From Cyanophora paradoxa (taxonomy: Eukaryota; Glaucocystophyceae; Cyanophorales; Cyanophoraceae), in contig QPMI01000256.1 of NCBI GenBank assembly GCA_004431415.1, positions 1 to 64,000 on the forward strand: a stretch of 64,000 nt of DNA, given 5' to 3'. The position numbers and the translations under genes are program-made. Position 1 is the first letter of the stretch, and each line of letters starts with the position of its first letter. The notes under the pieces are model-generated. The model worked only from the letters and a program-made list of their open reading frames with translations. It searched no databases and was not told the DNA's origin. Below, one piece after another: positions 1-9,843 of this stretch.

Positions 1-1684
1 TCCGCGGCCCTTTGCATTGGTCCGCCGCGTTGAGATCGCTGCACTGCGGCAACTCGGGCGACGCCGTGACGTGCAACGCGCCTCTGATGCGAGTGTTCCT
101 CCGGCCCGGCAGACCTGGACCACCCGGGGGTCTCCGCCGAGTACCTCTACCAGTCGCAGTCCACCATCTCGACACTCTACTGCCACGCTCCCCGCTCGAG
201 CAGTGCGCGGCGTCGACACGCTTAACTATAGGCCGATGCAATCGAATCGGTAGGATCCCGGAACTGATCGCGGGCTTCTAATTCGACTTCGCTCTGCGCA
301 GCCACCACGGGGCGAGGGCGCTCGCCCTCCTGCAGCAAAAGGGCTGCGCGATCACCGGCGCCGTCGATCCGATACAGCGGAGGGCGCTGCACGCGGTGCG
401 CGCGCCCGGCCCGGCCCGCGCTGTTCACGTCTGCGACATCGAAATTCGGGCCCATCGATCACGACGTCGCCATCGATATCTAGTCGAGAGATAAATTGGG
501 CGGTGTGAAACTCCTAGCAGTTGTTGTTGTTGTGTGCTACAGAGCGGGACCAATCTAGATCTGTTCGCTCTAGATTCGGAAATTCGACTTCGCTCTGTTC
601 GCGTTTAGATCTACTATAGCTGCTTAGAAATTCGGACCCGTCGATCGCGACGTCGATGGCGATATCTAGTCGGAGAGATGAATTGGGCGATGTGAAACTC
701 CTAGCTAGTAATTGTTGTGAGCTAATGCAAATCGTTTCCGACGTCGCTGACGCTTTGGATACGCGCGCAGTTCATTGTGGATTGCATCCTGGCGACCGAC
801 GTCGGCCCCGTCGAGAGCCCGGGCGGCGGCGCCGGCGCCGGGCCCGGCGGACGGGGAGACAACTACAGCTGGCGGAGCAGGGGCTCGATCTGCTCTGAAG
901 CGGGGACGTGAGCTTGAGCGTGAAGTCTGGGCTCGCGGCGACCCTCAGACCCGAGCCGGAGGCGAGCGCTAGCTGCACGCCCGCCGCGGCGCTGATGCGG
1001 TGCGCGCACTACGGGGCGGCCGCGCGGACCTTCGAGCACAGCCGGCAATGGGCGGCCCTCGAGAGGGTGCGATCAATATTGATGATGAAGCCGGCTTATA
1101 ATTGATTCGCGCAAATTAAACCTCGCGCAGCAAGAGCGGCTGGAGGAAGGGCGCCTCTTGGATGAGATCGGCGCTATGGTGAGTGGGTTATGGCCATGGT
1201 CAGATCTAGAGAAAGGTGGACCCGAATAAGGGCACGGGCGCGCGGGGCCGCGGTCGGGCCGGCCGCAGGCGCCTAGCCGACTTTTTTCGCAGGTGCCGGA
1301 CGGATACACTGAGACTGACGAGTCGGACGGCGGGCTGGCGTCAATGCAGGTGAGCAGTGTTAATTATAAGATTTTGGATTTCAGTTCGACCCGTACGTAT
1401 TCGTTAACGTTCGAACTCGGCCCCCGCGTAGGTCGCGTTGCTGTCCCACGGCGCCCTTCCCGCCTTCGAATCCGCCAAGGCCCTTCTATGCTCACCGGTC
1501 CGGCCCCCCCCCCCCCCCCCAGCCCCTTCCCCTTGGCCTTCGCCGAGCTCGCTGCTGTCCGCTCCGGGCCGCCATATTTATTTTAAGCCGACCCCTCTAA
1601 CAGGTGATGGAGATCCCCCTGGCCGCCGTGCGCCGGAACCTGGACGCCTGGACCGTGCTTCGAGAAGCACAGCTCAAGGGCTAG
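1..1684 (+). CDS. 3',5'-cyclic nucleotide phosphodiesterase, 5'-truncated by window edge and degenerate
   Basis: The C-terminal part of a class I cyclic nucleotide phosphodiesterase catalytic domain, which would hydrolyse cAMP or cGMP. Exons I can join are 1-19, 113-202, 302-395, 771-907, 949-1066, 1131-1178, 1293-1349, 1432-1497 and 1604-1684 (TAG at 1682). They encode, in family order, DLDHPGVSAEYL, then HHGARALALLQ, then FIVDCILATD, then a helix with WAALER, then LASMQVALL containing the Gln expected in the nucleotide pocket. Oddities: the residue before DLDHPG reads Ile rather than the metal-binding His, the later metal-binding Asp position reads His (RCAHYG), and a single-base frame slip near 182-192 separates STLY from PRSPLE. 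The gene may therefore be a dead enzyme, a pseudogene, or carry sequence errors. Family assignment rests on motif order and is fairly secure; activity is doubtful. Confidence 0.55.
437..720. repeat. Direct duplication of about 95 bp inside the largest phosphodiesterase intron
   Basis: Two copies, about 437-530 and 624-720, share the order AAATTCGG..CC.TCGATC, ATATCTAGTC and GTGAAACTCCTAG with roughly 85-90% identity by eye. They sit within intron 396-770, which at 375 nt is several times longer than its neighbours. The duplication probably explains the expansion. A shorter word, AATTCGACTTCGCTCTG, also recurs at 281-297 and 581-597. Confidence 0.75.
1504..1520 (+). repeat. Poly(C)17 in the last intron of the phosphodiesterase gene
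   Basis: A 17-nt C run a few bases after the donor of intron 1498-1603, on the coding strand. Confidence 0.95.
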
Positions 1685-2388
1685 ATCTAGAGCTTATCGA
1701 GTCTAGATTTGTAGCTGGATGGCTCCCATGGACAAGATCGCAATCGTAGAGTTTTATAAGCTGAAGCCCCCATTTCCACCGTAGAGTTTTATAAGCTTAA
1801 GCCCTTAAGCTTTAAAAGATTAAGCCAGGTCGCATCCCATTTCGATTCATGCATGCTCGCTTATACAGCCGGCGCCACAGATAGCGAGCGCAGCCGGCGA
1901 CATCTACAGTAAGATTGAGATTTGTTGCGCAGTTCACATTTGCTTCACGTGCACGTACTCTCGGCTCCTTTGATTTGTGCTTACTAGTACTTTGCTGTCT
2001 TTGTTTTTCAATAGTTGTTTACTAGTACTTTGCTGGCTTTAAATAGTACTTTGCTGTCTTTTGATAGAACTACCTAAGGGGGATTCGCCCCGCGGTAGTC
2101 TCTCAAAAACAAATCTTGAATCACTGAGTCATGATTGAATTCGAGTAAATTCACCATATTAATCGAGTTTTCTGTTAAAAGATCTAGATTATATAACTAT
2201 TGCAGTTGCACTGCGCAGTGCAAGCGAACATCCCACTGGGCCATGGCCACTCGCCACTGGGGGCACGGCTTGTAACTCGCCACTGGGGTTTAATCACTGG
2301 GGGTTAATCGCCACTGGAGCGAATTCGAACTCGAAGTTCCCCCGGCTATCACGAACCGTTGAACTCGAAACTCGAAGCTGATTAATGA
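1685..2388. other. Convergent intergenic region with short simple repeats
   Basis: No gene is visible. The stretch is much less GC-rich than the flanking genes. It contains two copies of GTAGAGTTTTATAAGCT (1749-1795), three copies of a TAGTACTTTGCTG word (1984-2056) and several copies of a CCACTGGG word between 2229 and 2320. It lies between the 3' ends of the phosphodiesterase and the F-box/WD40 gene, so it should hold both polyadenylation regions. Confidence 0.6.
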
Positions 2389-4901
2389 TCACAGAATATG
2401 ATCATGAACGAGTTCAAGTTCATGATCAACGGGCCGGGAAGGACGGAGGCCTAAAAAACCGTTTAATTTGCTCGCATAGGCCCAGCGGCAACGGCCTGAC
2501 CGTCTGGGTCCGACTCTGGGACGACGCCGTGTGACGGCCTCGAGCTCGGGGCTGGCCGACAGTACAGATTTAGAGGGGTTTAAGCGGATGTGCGTGCGGC
2601 GGGAGGAGCGGCGGAGGGGCCCCTCGCGGCCCCCGCCCTCCCACGCCTCGCGCCCCGGGGCGGTCGCCGCGAGGGTCGCCCCCTCGAAGTCGAACACGAC
2701 GAGGCGCCCGCCGGCGCTCCCCAGCACCTGCCCCCCGCCCGCGCCCCAGCCCCGCTCCGTCCCGGGCGTGGCGCCGCTCGGAGCTCGAGGACGGGCGGGA
2801 GCACCAGAAAGCAGTCAGAGACGGCGAAGCGCGAAACGGCGTCTGTCTGCGCCCTGCCCGCCCCGCACGCCCCTAAGCGAGGCCCCGAGGCCGGCAATGG
2901 CAAGCGGGTGCGGGGCGGGCCCGAGGGTGGCGGCGAGCTCGCCGGTGGCGGCGCGCCAGACGCCGACCGTGTCCCGCATCGACGCCACCAGCACCTTCCC
3001 CTGCGCCCCGCCGCCCCGAGCTCGCGGCGGGGCCCTGCGGCGCGGGGCCGGGCTTGGGCTGCGCGGGGGCCCCGCACGGCGTCGGCGTGCAGGCTCGAGA
3101 CGGGGTCGCCGTGCACCTGCAGGGGGCCCCACGCGCCCGCAGCGTCCCTCGCGTTCCCCCGGGCAGGTCGAGGCGAGGGGCGGCGCCGGCGGCGCACCAG
3201 GGTGTGGAGGATGGCCGGCGCCCCGGCGCCGCTCGCGTCGAAGAGCTTGCACGTACTGCGACGGCGGTCGGCGCTGAGAGCAGCGGGGGAGAGAGGGCGG
3301 CTCGGAGCGGCACCCGTCGTCGCCGCCGCTGGCCACGAGGTCGCCGGCGATCTGCCGCCGCGGGCAGCGCGCATCTCGGGGACAGAGAGGGCGGCGGCAG
3401 AGGGAGATAGGGCGGCGGCAGAGGGGGAGAGGGCGTGCGCACGGCGAGGCTGCGGACGTGGGCGGCGCCGGGGAGGGCGAGGCGCTCGCTGTCCGGGTGG
3501 CGCCAGTGGCGGCGCCCCCCGTAGTGCTCCGCCTCGCCCAGCCGGCGCAGCTCCAGCGCCGGCCGCCCGCCCCCCGCCGCCTCGCCCCGCCCCTCGTCCC
3601 GCGCGTAGACAGAGACGCGCCCCGAGCCGCCGCTGCTGACGGCCACCAGGCGCCGGCCCAGCGCCGCCGCCGTCAGCGGCGCCCCCGCCAGGCCACTGCG
3701 CCGCGAGAGCTCAGAGGGAGGGCGGGGGGCGGGGGCGGGGGTGGGGCTGGGACCCGACGGGGGTGGAGGAGGCGCGGGTGAGGCGGGGGCGGCGGGGGGG
3801 GCCCTCCTCGGCGTACTCTAGGCGCACGAGAGCGGCGTCGTTCGTCACCGCCTCCACGCAGCCCCCGCCCGCCCGCGCCGCCAGCACCGCCCGCCCCACC
3901 GAGCACACCGCCAGCTCCTCCCCGCCCGGCACGCCCCACACCTGCCCCCGCCCCCCCATCGCCGCCGGCCGGCGGCGCGAGAGGACGGGGAGGCGCGCCT
4001 TGATGTCGCCGTCCCAGCCGCATGAGAGGAGGCGCGTGCAGCGGGGGCGGTCGAGGAAGAGGAGCTCGCTGCAGCGCTTGTGTCGGTGGCCCCGCAGCAC
4101 CTGCCGGCGGCGCGCCCCAGCGCCTCAGCACCGCTGCGCCGCGCCCCGCTGCGCCCCGCCCCTGCCGGCGCGCCTGGACAAGGTCGCCCGGCCGCCCCCC
4201 GCCCTCCTCGCCGGCGCGGAGGGCAAAGAGCTTGAGACCGCCGTTCTCGGAGCCCACCGCCGCGTACCGCTCTGCCGGCGCGCAGGCGCGGGTGATCACG
4301 AGGGGCGCGCCCTCCTGGGCCTCCGCCGCGGCCGAGCGCCGGGGCGGCTCCGAGCGCGGGCGGACCGGCGTCGTCGATGGCGATCGCGGTGATGGCGCTG
4401 CCGATGGAGCCACGGAACCCCCGCGCCTCGTACACGCCCTCCAAGAAGTGCCTCTCCACCACAGCCTTCCGCCCGTACGCCTCCCGCCACCCGCCCCCGT
4501 CCTGCCGCGCGGAGTGTCATTGCCATGGCAGCACAGCGTACGCGCGCGCACGTATGCGCTGCTCGAGCTCGAGCCCCGGCCGCGGGCGCGTCCCCACGAA
4601 CCTCTATCAGTCGCGCCAGGCTGGCCTGTGCTTCGTGCAGCGGGAAGCGACGCACGTACGCGCGTTTCCACGCTTCTGCAGCCCCGTACACGAGGTCCCG
4701 CAGGCGCGTGCACGCCAGGGCGAGCGCCACGAGGTCCGGCCCGTCCAGTGACATTAGGATCAAGCTCATCAGCGCATCGGGAAGCATCTCGAGCCCGTCT
4801 CGAGCGGCGCCTTGAGCTGCCGGGTCCTCCATCCCGTTCGCGGCCGCAGTTGGCACCGGAGCAGCGCGGCGCCTGCGCTTCTGGGCGCCGCCGCCCACCA
4901 T
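2389..4901 (-). CDS. F-box and WD40-repeat protein
   Basis: Predicted substrate-recognition subunit of an SCF ubiquitin ligase. The N-terminus carries a basic stretch (QKRRRRA) and then an F-box, LPDALMSLILMSLDG followed by ALACTRLRDLVYGAAEAWKR. The first intron removes about 4471-4596 and joins the F-box to GWREAYGRKAVVERHFLEG. Later exons give WD40-like blades: ITAIAIDD, YAAVGSENGGLKLFAL, LLSCGWDGDIKA, VAVSSGGSGRVSVYA, KVLVASMRDTVGVW and, last, VLGSAGGRLVVFDFEG. Exon order is clear but several blade boundaries fall at introns I did not resolve. The C-terminal end is set at the stop of the frame holding the last blade. The ATG at 4901 is chosen because the frame runs straight into the F-box; a second Met 22 residues on is possible. 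The target is unknown. It is head-to-head with FCF1 across 136 bp. Confidence 0.75.
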
Positions 4902-5037
4902 GGCGCTAGGAGGAACCTGCTTGACGCGATGCTACGCGTACGCGTCGCTTATCGGGAGGAACTTGTGAGAGGCGGCCCTCCCGGAAAGCGCCCAAGAGGA
5001 CGAGCGCTGTACCCGGACAGCATCAGTTCCCCCCAAG
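4902..5037. promoter_or_regulatory. Short bidirectional promoter between F-box/WD40 gene and FCF1
   Basis: Only 136 bp separate two divergent start codons, so both core promoters and both 5' leaders must share it. No TATA box is visible. It contains a CG-rich palindromic core, CTACGCGTACGCGTCG, near 4930-4945, and two copies of GGAGGAAC-like words. Function is inferred from position. Confidence 0.5.
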
Positions 5038-6127
5038 ATGGTGCTTCTTCCGGCGCGATCGCACGCGCCCGGCTGAGCGGCGCGCAGGGAAAGGCCAAGA
5101 AGACGAAGAAGTTTGCTGCGGTAAAGCGCATGCTGAACCCCAAGGACGAGCGGCTGTGCGCCCGCCCGGCTGCGCCCCGGAGCCGTAGCTAAGCGTCTCC
5201 CGCACGCTCAGAAAGACGAAGGAGCAGCGCGAGCAGGAGCAGAAGAAGAAGGAGGAGTCGAAAGTCCGGCACCTGTGCGCGCCCCGATCTAGCACCCGGC
5301 GGCGCTCCCGCAGGCCGCGGCGGCGCCCGGATCGACCCTGCTGACGGGCGCGCGTACGCTGGTGCACCCCGCAGAGCGCCGGTGGACTCGAAGATGTTCT
5401 TCGCATACAACACGGCGCTGGGCCCGCCCTACCAGGTCCTCCTTGACACGAACTTCATCAACTTCTCGATCCAGAACAAGCTCGACGTCATGAAGGCGAT
5501 GATGGACTGCCTGTACGCGAAGTGTGCGTGGCGGCAGCGCGATCGCCCGCTGCCTGGGGCGCCGTCGGGGCGCCGGCGCGGGGGTGCGGGGCGCTGAGGC
5601 GGGGCGCGCAGGCATACCGATGATCACGGACTGCGTGATGGCGGAGCTCGAGAAGCTGGGACCCAAGTATCGCGTCGCCCTGAGGTCCGGAAGTCGGCGG
5701 CGGGCGGGGCGCCGGCGCGGGGGAGGCAGGGGCGGGGGCGCTGAGCGGGGCGGGGGGGCGGGGGCAGGGTGGCGAAAGACCCGCGGATCGAACGGCTGCC
5801 GTGCTCGCACAAGGGCACGTACGCCGACGACTGCCTCGTGCAGCGAGTCCAGCAGGCGCGCGCCGCCGCGCGCCGGCCGCGCGCGCGGGGGCGCTGAGGC
5901 GGGGGCGCAGCACAAGTGCTACATCGTGGCGACGTGCGACAAGGACCTGAAGCGGCGCATCCGCAAGGTGCCCGGCGTCCCCATCATGTACATCTCCGCC
6001 CACAAGTACTCCATCGAGCGCATGCCCATAGAGGCCCTCGGCGGTGCGCCCCGGGGCCCGCCGCCCCGGCCCCTCTTCGATACCCATCCCGCGTCTCACG
6101 CCGTCGCACGCAGCGCCGAAGACGTGA
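5038..6127 (+). CDS. FCF1: FCF1, PIN-domain rRNA-processing factor of the small-subunit processome
   Basis: FCF1 (Utp24) is the PIN-domain endonuclease of the nucleolar SSU processome that cleaves pre-rRNA near the 5' end of 18S. The spliced product is about 196 residues, against 198 in human. It reads [16 protein letters not shown], then [49 protein letters not shown] and [20 protein letters not shown], ending GAPKT. The PIN acidic residues (D in LLDTN, E in MAELE, D in YADD and TCDKD) are present. The first intron, 5041-5087 (47 nt), begins directly after the ATG, so coding exon 1 is only the start codon. At least five more introns follow; the last ends at 6113 and the TGA is 6125-6127. Identification is certain. 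Confidence 0.96.
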
Positions 6128-6814
6128 GGGCGCGGCAGCGCTCGGTTGCGGCGTGGAACTAGGCAGGGTATGGCACAGCAGCGTAGGTACGGTAGCCGGC
6201 GTAGCTAGGAGCTTCAGAATCGCAGACGATACGAAACCGCGATCTCGGAACGCGTCGGCAGCCGCTCAGCCGCTGAGAACCGTTTACTGGCGTGCGTGGC
6301 CCGCTTTCCCCTGCCCCCTTGCATCGTCCCACTTTCCCTGCGGCTTTCGGGGTGGCCCCCTCTTGATTTGCGTTCCGGTGATGCTATGTTCTCTACCTTC
6401 GCGAACCGAGCGATTCATGATGGATTCTCAAAAAGCGGTGCCTCGCGCACCCTGAGGAACGTACTTTCTCAAGCTTCCTCATTCTTTCGGCCCGGCGGGG
6501 CTTCTCCCTCTCGCCCGTTACAGCTTTGGCCAGGGCGTGTATGCGTAAGCTCCAGGGCGATCTTGAGCACTGGACTCGAAAAGCCGGCGCCTGCCTCGTT
6601 GGAGTCGGATTCGCGACCCGCCGCCGGGCCAGCGCCGCAGGGCGCAGTCATCAGGAGGCGATCCCGCCGTCGCGCCCTCTGATGCAGCTAGCTGTAGGCA
6701 CAGCTCAAGCAAGCAAAGCATCCCGAGCCGCCGAGCTTGCTCTATTGCAGCGTGCGCGTGACCCGAGGCAGGCACTCCGAAGGCGCTTGAAAGAATGGGG
6801 GGGTCTGGTGGGGG
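6128..6814. other. Convergent intergenic region between FCF1 and DTD
   Basis: This 687-bp region lies between two 3' ends. I see no motif-bearing open frame, no repeat and no RNA gene. Base composition is intermediate between genes and repeat islands. It probably contains only the two 3' UTRs and terminator regions. Confidence 0.5.
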
Positions 6815-7821
6815 CTAGTCGTCGGGTGTGGGGCTCGCGCTCGGCGTCGCCTTGTCTGCCTTGCGCTCCCGCGTGTCCAGCTGCGCCGGCGGCCGCCGGG
6901 CGCGTGGGCGGCGGGGCGCGGGGCGGCGCGGGGCGGGTCGGCGGGGGCGCACGACCAAGGTGACGGGGCCGTCGTTGACGAGGTGCACGTTCATCATGGC
7001 GCCTGCCGGGCGTCGCAGGCCGGTGACGCGCTGCCGCAGCGCACCCCCAGCTTGCGAGAGCGCCCCGCGCACCGAACACGCCGTCCTTGATCAGCTCCGG
7101 CCGGTACGCCCGCCCCAGGTCCTGCACGCCGCCCCGCCGCTCGCCTCCGCGCGGGGCCGGGCGAGGAGGCGCTGAGCGGGGCGGCGGGGGTCGCACCTCG
7201 ACGAACTTTGTGTAGAAGGCCTTGGCGCGCTCCGTCCCCATCGCGTACCGGAAGTCCGGCTGCCCCGCCCCGGCCCTCCCCGTCAGCCCGCCCCGCCGCC
7301 GTCACCGATGGGGCCCCCGGCCATCGCGTACCTTGTTCTTCTTGCAGTCGCCGTAGAGCGTGAAGTTGCTCACTGCGCGCGCGGCCCGCTTGGCGGCCCG
7401 CCGGCCTCGCGCTCGCAGGCCTAGCTATATGGGGCCCCTGCGCTCACCAACGAGGATCTCCAGGCCAAGGTCAGTGACGCTCTTCGTCCACGGCTTGCCC
7501 CCCTCGTCGCTGAAGACTCGGATACTCAGCAGCTTCTTCAGGATGTACGCTGCATCCTCCTCCTTGTCCTGCTCGTGCACGCTGCGACGCGAACGCGCCG
7601 CGAACGCGCGATCATGAGCCGGCGACAGTTCTCAAGCTGCGAGCGCACCCGACCAAGACCATTAGGCCGCGGCCGATCTCAGCCGGTGGCTTCTCCGCGC
7701 AGACCACTGACGCCTGTGCGACGCGCTGGATAATGGCCCGCTGCGCCGCTCGCTTAGCTGCAGTCTGTGCGGATCCGGATTCCGGAGCGGACAGCGCGTG
7801 CGGGAGCGCGGAGGTCACCAT
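6815..7821 (-). CDS. DTD1: D-aminoacyl-tRNA deacylase (DTD family)
   Basis: DTD removes D-amino acids (and glycine from tRNA-Ala) from mischarged tRNAs, a translation proofreading role. Exons in order give RAIIQRVAQASV, EIGRGLMVLVG, a middle block ending FSDEGGKPWTKSVTDLGLEI, SNFTLYGDCKKNK, QPDFRYAMGTERAKAFYTKF, AYRPELIKDGVFGA and NVHLVNDGPVTLVV, then a charged tail to the stop at 6815. The GPVT active-site motif is intact. The other signature, SQxxL, reads SNFTL: Gln is replaced by Asn. The Met at 7821 adds about 27 Ala-rich residues before the domain, which may be a targeting peptide or simply a long N-terminus. Introns are about 50-100 nt with CTGAG near the acceptor. It is head-to-head with the KDM4-like gene. 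Confidence 0.9.
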
Positions 7822-8134
7822 TCGGCAAGCGTGGAGCGCCTCGGCTTCTGCGCGGATCTAGCTACTGGGGAGTTTCGATTGCGAGTGCGTTCGCCGGTGC
7901 TATGGAGCCTATGGCTAATCGCTCGTGCGGCAGGTTTTTTTCGCGCGCGGGTGGGGGGAGGGAACCAAGCAGGGGTAAGGCCTGCCAACTGCGATCGCCT
8001 GGGAAGCAGGGTTCTCGCCGTTCTTCCTCGCCGCCGCCCGCCGGAAAGCATACAAAACTGACGGGCAGCTCGAAAAACGTGGAGTTGATGCTCGAAACGA
8101 CGAGCGCCCCCTCGAACTAGCTGCGGCATTAGCT
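7822..8134. promoter_or_regulatory. Divergent promoter region between DTD and KDM4-like gene
   Basis: A 313-bp region between two divergent start codons. It is less GC-rich than the genes on either side, and I see no TATA box or repeat. Shared promoter function is inferred from position only. Confidence 0.4.
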
Positions 8135-9808
8135 ATGCAGGGGATTCCAACGTTCCATCCTACCGAAGAAGAATTCGCATCGTTTGATGCGTACCTCAAG
8201 CACATCGAGACGACGGCCGGCCGGGTCGGCCTCGCCAAGATTGTGCCGCCAAAGTCATGGAAACCGCGGGCAAACATGGAGGAGATCCCGTGGAGCCTGG
8301 TGCGCCCGGTCGCGGAGAATCGACCGATGTCGCCGGGTGCTGACACGACCGGCGGGGATCTTTTCCCGGTCGTTTCCGTCCGCAGATGGTGAAGAGGCCG
8401 ATAAGACAGCACGCATCGGGCAAGAACGGCGTGTACTACTTCACGCATCTGGAGTCGAAGTCCCTGACGTTGGCGGCGTTCCGGGAGAACGCGATGCGGA
8501 AAGAGGCGATGCCGCCGGATCCAAACGAGAGCATCGAAGGACTCTCGGTACGCGCCCCCGCCCCGGCCCGATCCTCCGCGGTCGGCCCCGTGACACGGCG
8601 GTCCGCGGGGCAGCGGCGGTTTTGGAAGATGGTGCGGTTCGGCTCGCCGATGTACGGCGCAGACACCCCGGGCACCCTCTTCGACTCGACCGCTGGCGAC
8701 GTGCGGCCTCCCGCGCCCGCCCCCGCGCCCCCGCTGACCAAGGGCGGGGCGGCAGTGGAACCTGCCCGAGCTGCCGAACCTCCTGACGCTGAAGATCGTG
8801 CCCAAGATCCCCGGGGTGAACACGCCGTTCCTGTACGTGGGTATGTGGCGAGCGAGCTTCTGCATCCACACCGAGGACTGCGACCTCTACTCCATCAACT
8901 ACCTCCATTTCGGTGCGCACCGCGGGGCCCGCTCGCCGCCGCCGCCCCGGCCCCGCCCCGCCCCAGGCCGCCGCCCGACGGCCGCGGCGCAGGGGCGCCG
9001 AAGGTGTGGTACGCCGTGAGCCCGAACCACGCGGACAAGCTGGAGGCGCTCGCCAAGATCCTTTTCCCCGAGCAGGCCAAGGAGTGCAAGCAGGTGCCTG
9101 TGGGGCGTCGGTGCGGGGAGGCGCGGGGCGATTGGCGGGGGCGGGCTGACGGGGCGGGGGGCCCTGGGGGGGCAGTTCATGCGGCACAAGATGTGCATGA
9201 TCGACCCGGCGATCCTGCTGCAGCACGGCATCCCCGTGTACAACGGCGTGCAGCACGCGAACGAGTTCGTGGTGAACTTCCCGCGGGCGTACCACTGCGG
9301 GTTCAACACGGGCTTCAACTGCGCGGAGTCGGTCAACTTCGCGACGGAGAAGTGGATCGCCTTCGGCAAGGCGGCGCGCCCCTGCCTCTGCAAGGGCGAC
9401 ACCGTCCGCATCGACGCCTCCTGGTTCGAGGGGCCCGTGCCCGGCGCCGGCGCCGACGGCGCGCCCCTCGTCCCCCTCGTCGCCGGCGAGCGCGCCATGG
9501 CCGGCTGGGCCGACAAGCCCGCCTCCAAGCCCGAGGAGGGCGCTGCGCCGGGGGGCGGCAACCTGGCGGCGGTGGCGGCGGCGGCGGCGGCGGCGGCGGA
9601 GGCGTCGCGGACAGTGTGGTCGGCGTGCGACCGGTGCTCGAAGTGGCGGCGGCTGCCGGCGGGGATGCACGTCTCGGAGGGGGCCCCCTTCGACTGCACC
9701 GCCCTCCCCGGCATCACCTGCGACGTCCCCGAGGACCCCTGGGACGACGACGAGGAGGAGACCGTCGCCGAGACCGCCGCCGCCACCAAGCGCAAGCGCG
9801 CCCAGCAG

Positions 9809-9843
<35 letters not shown>

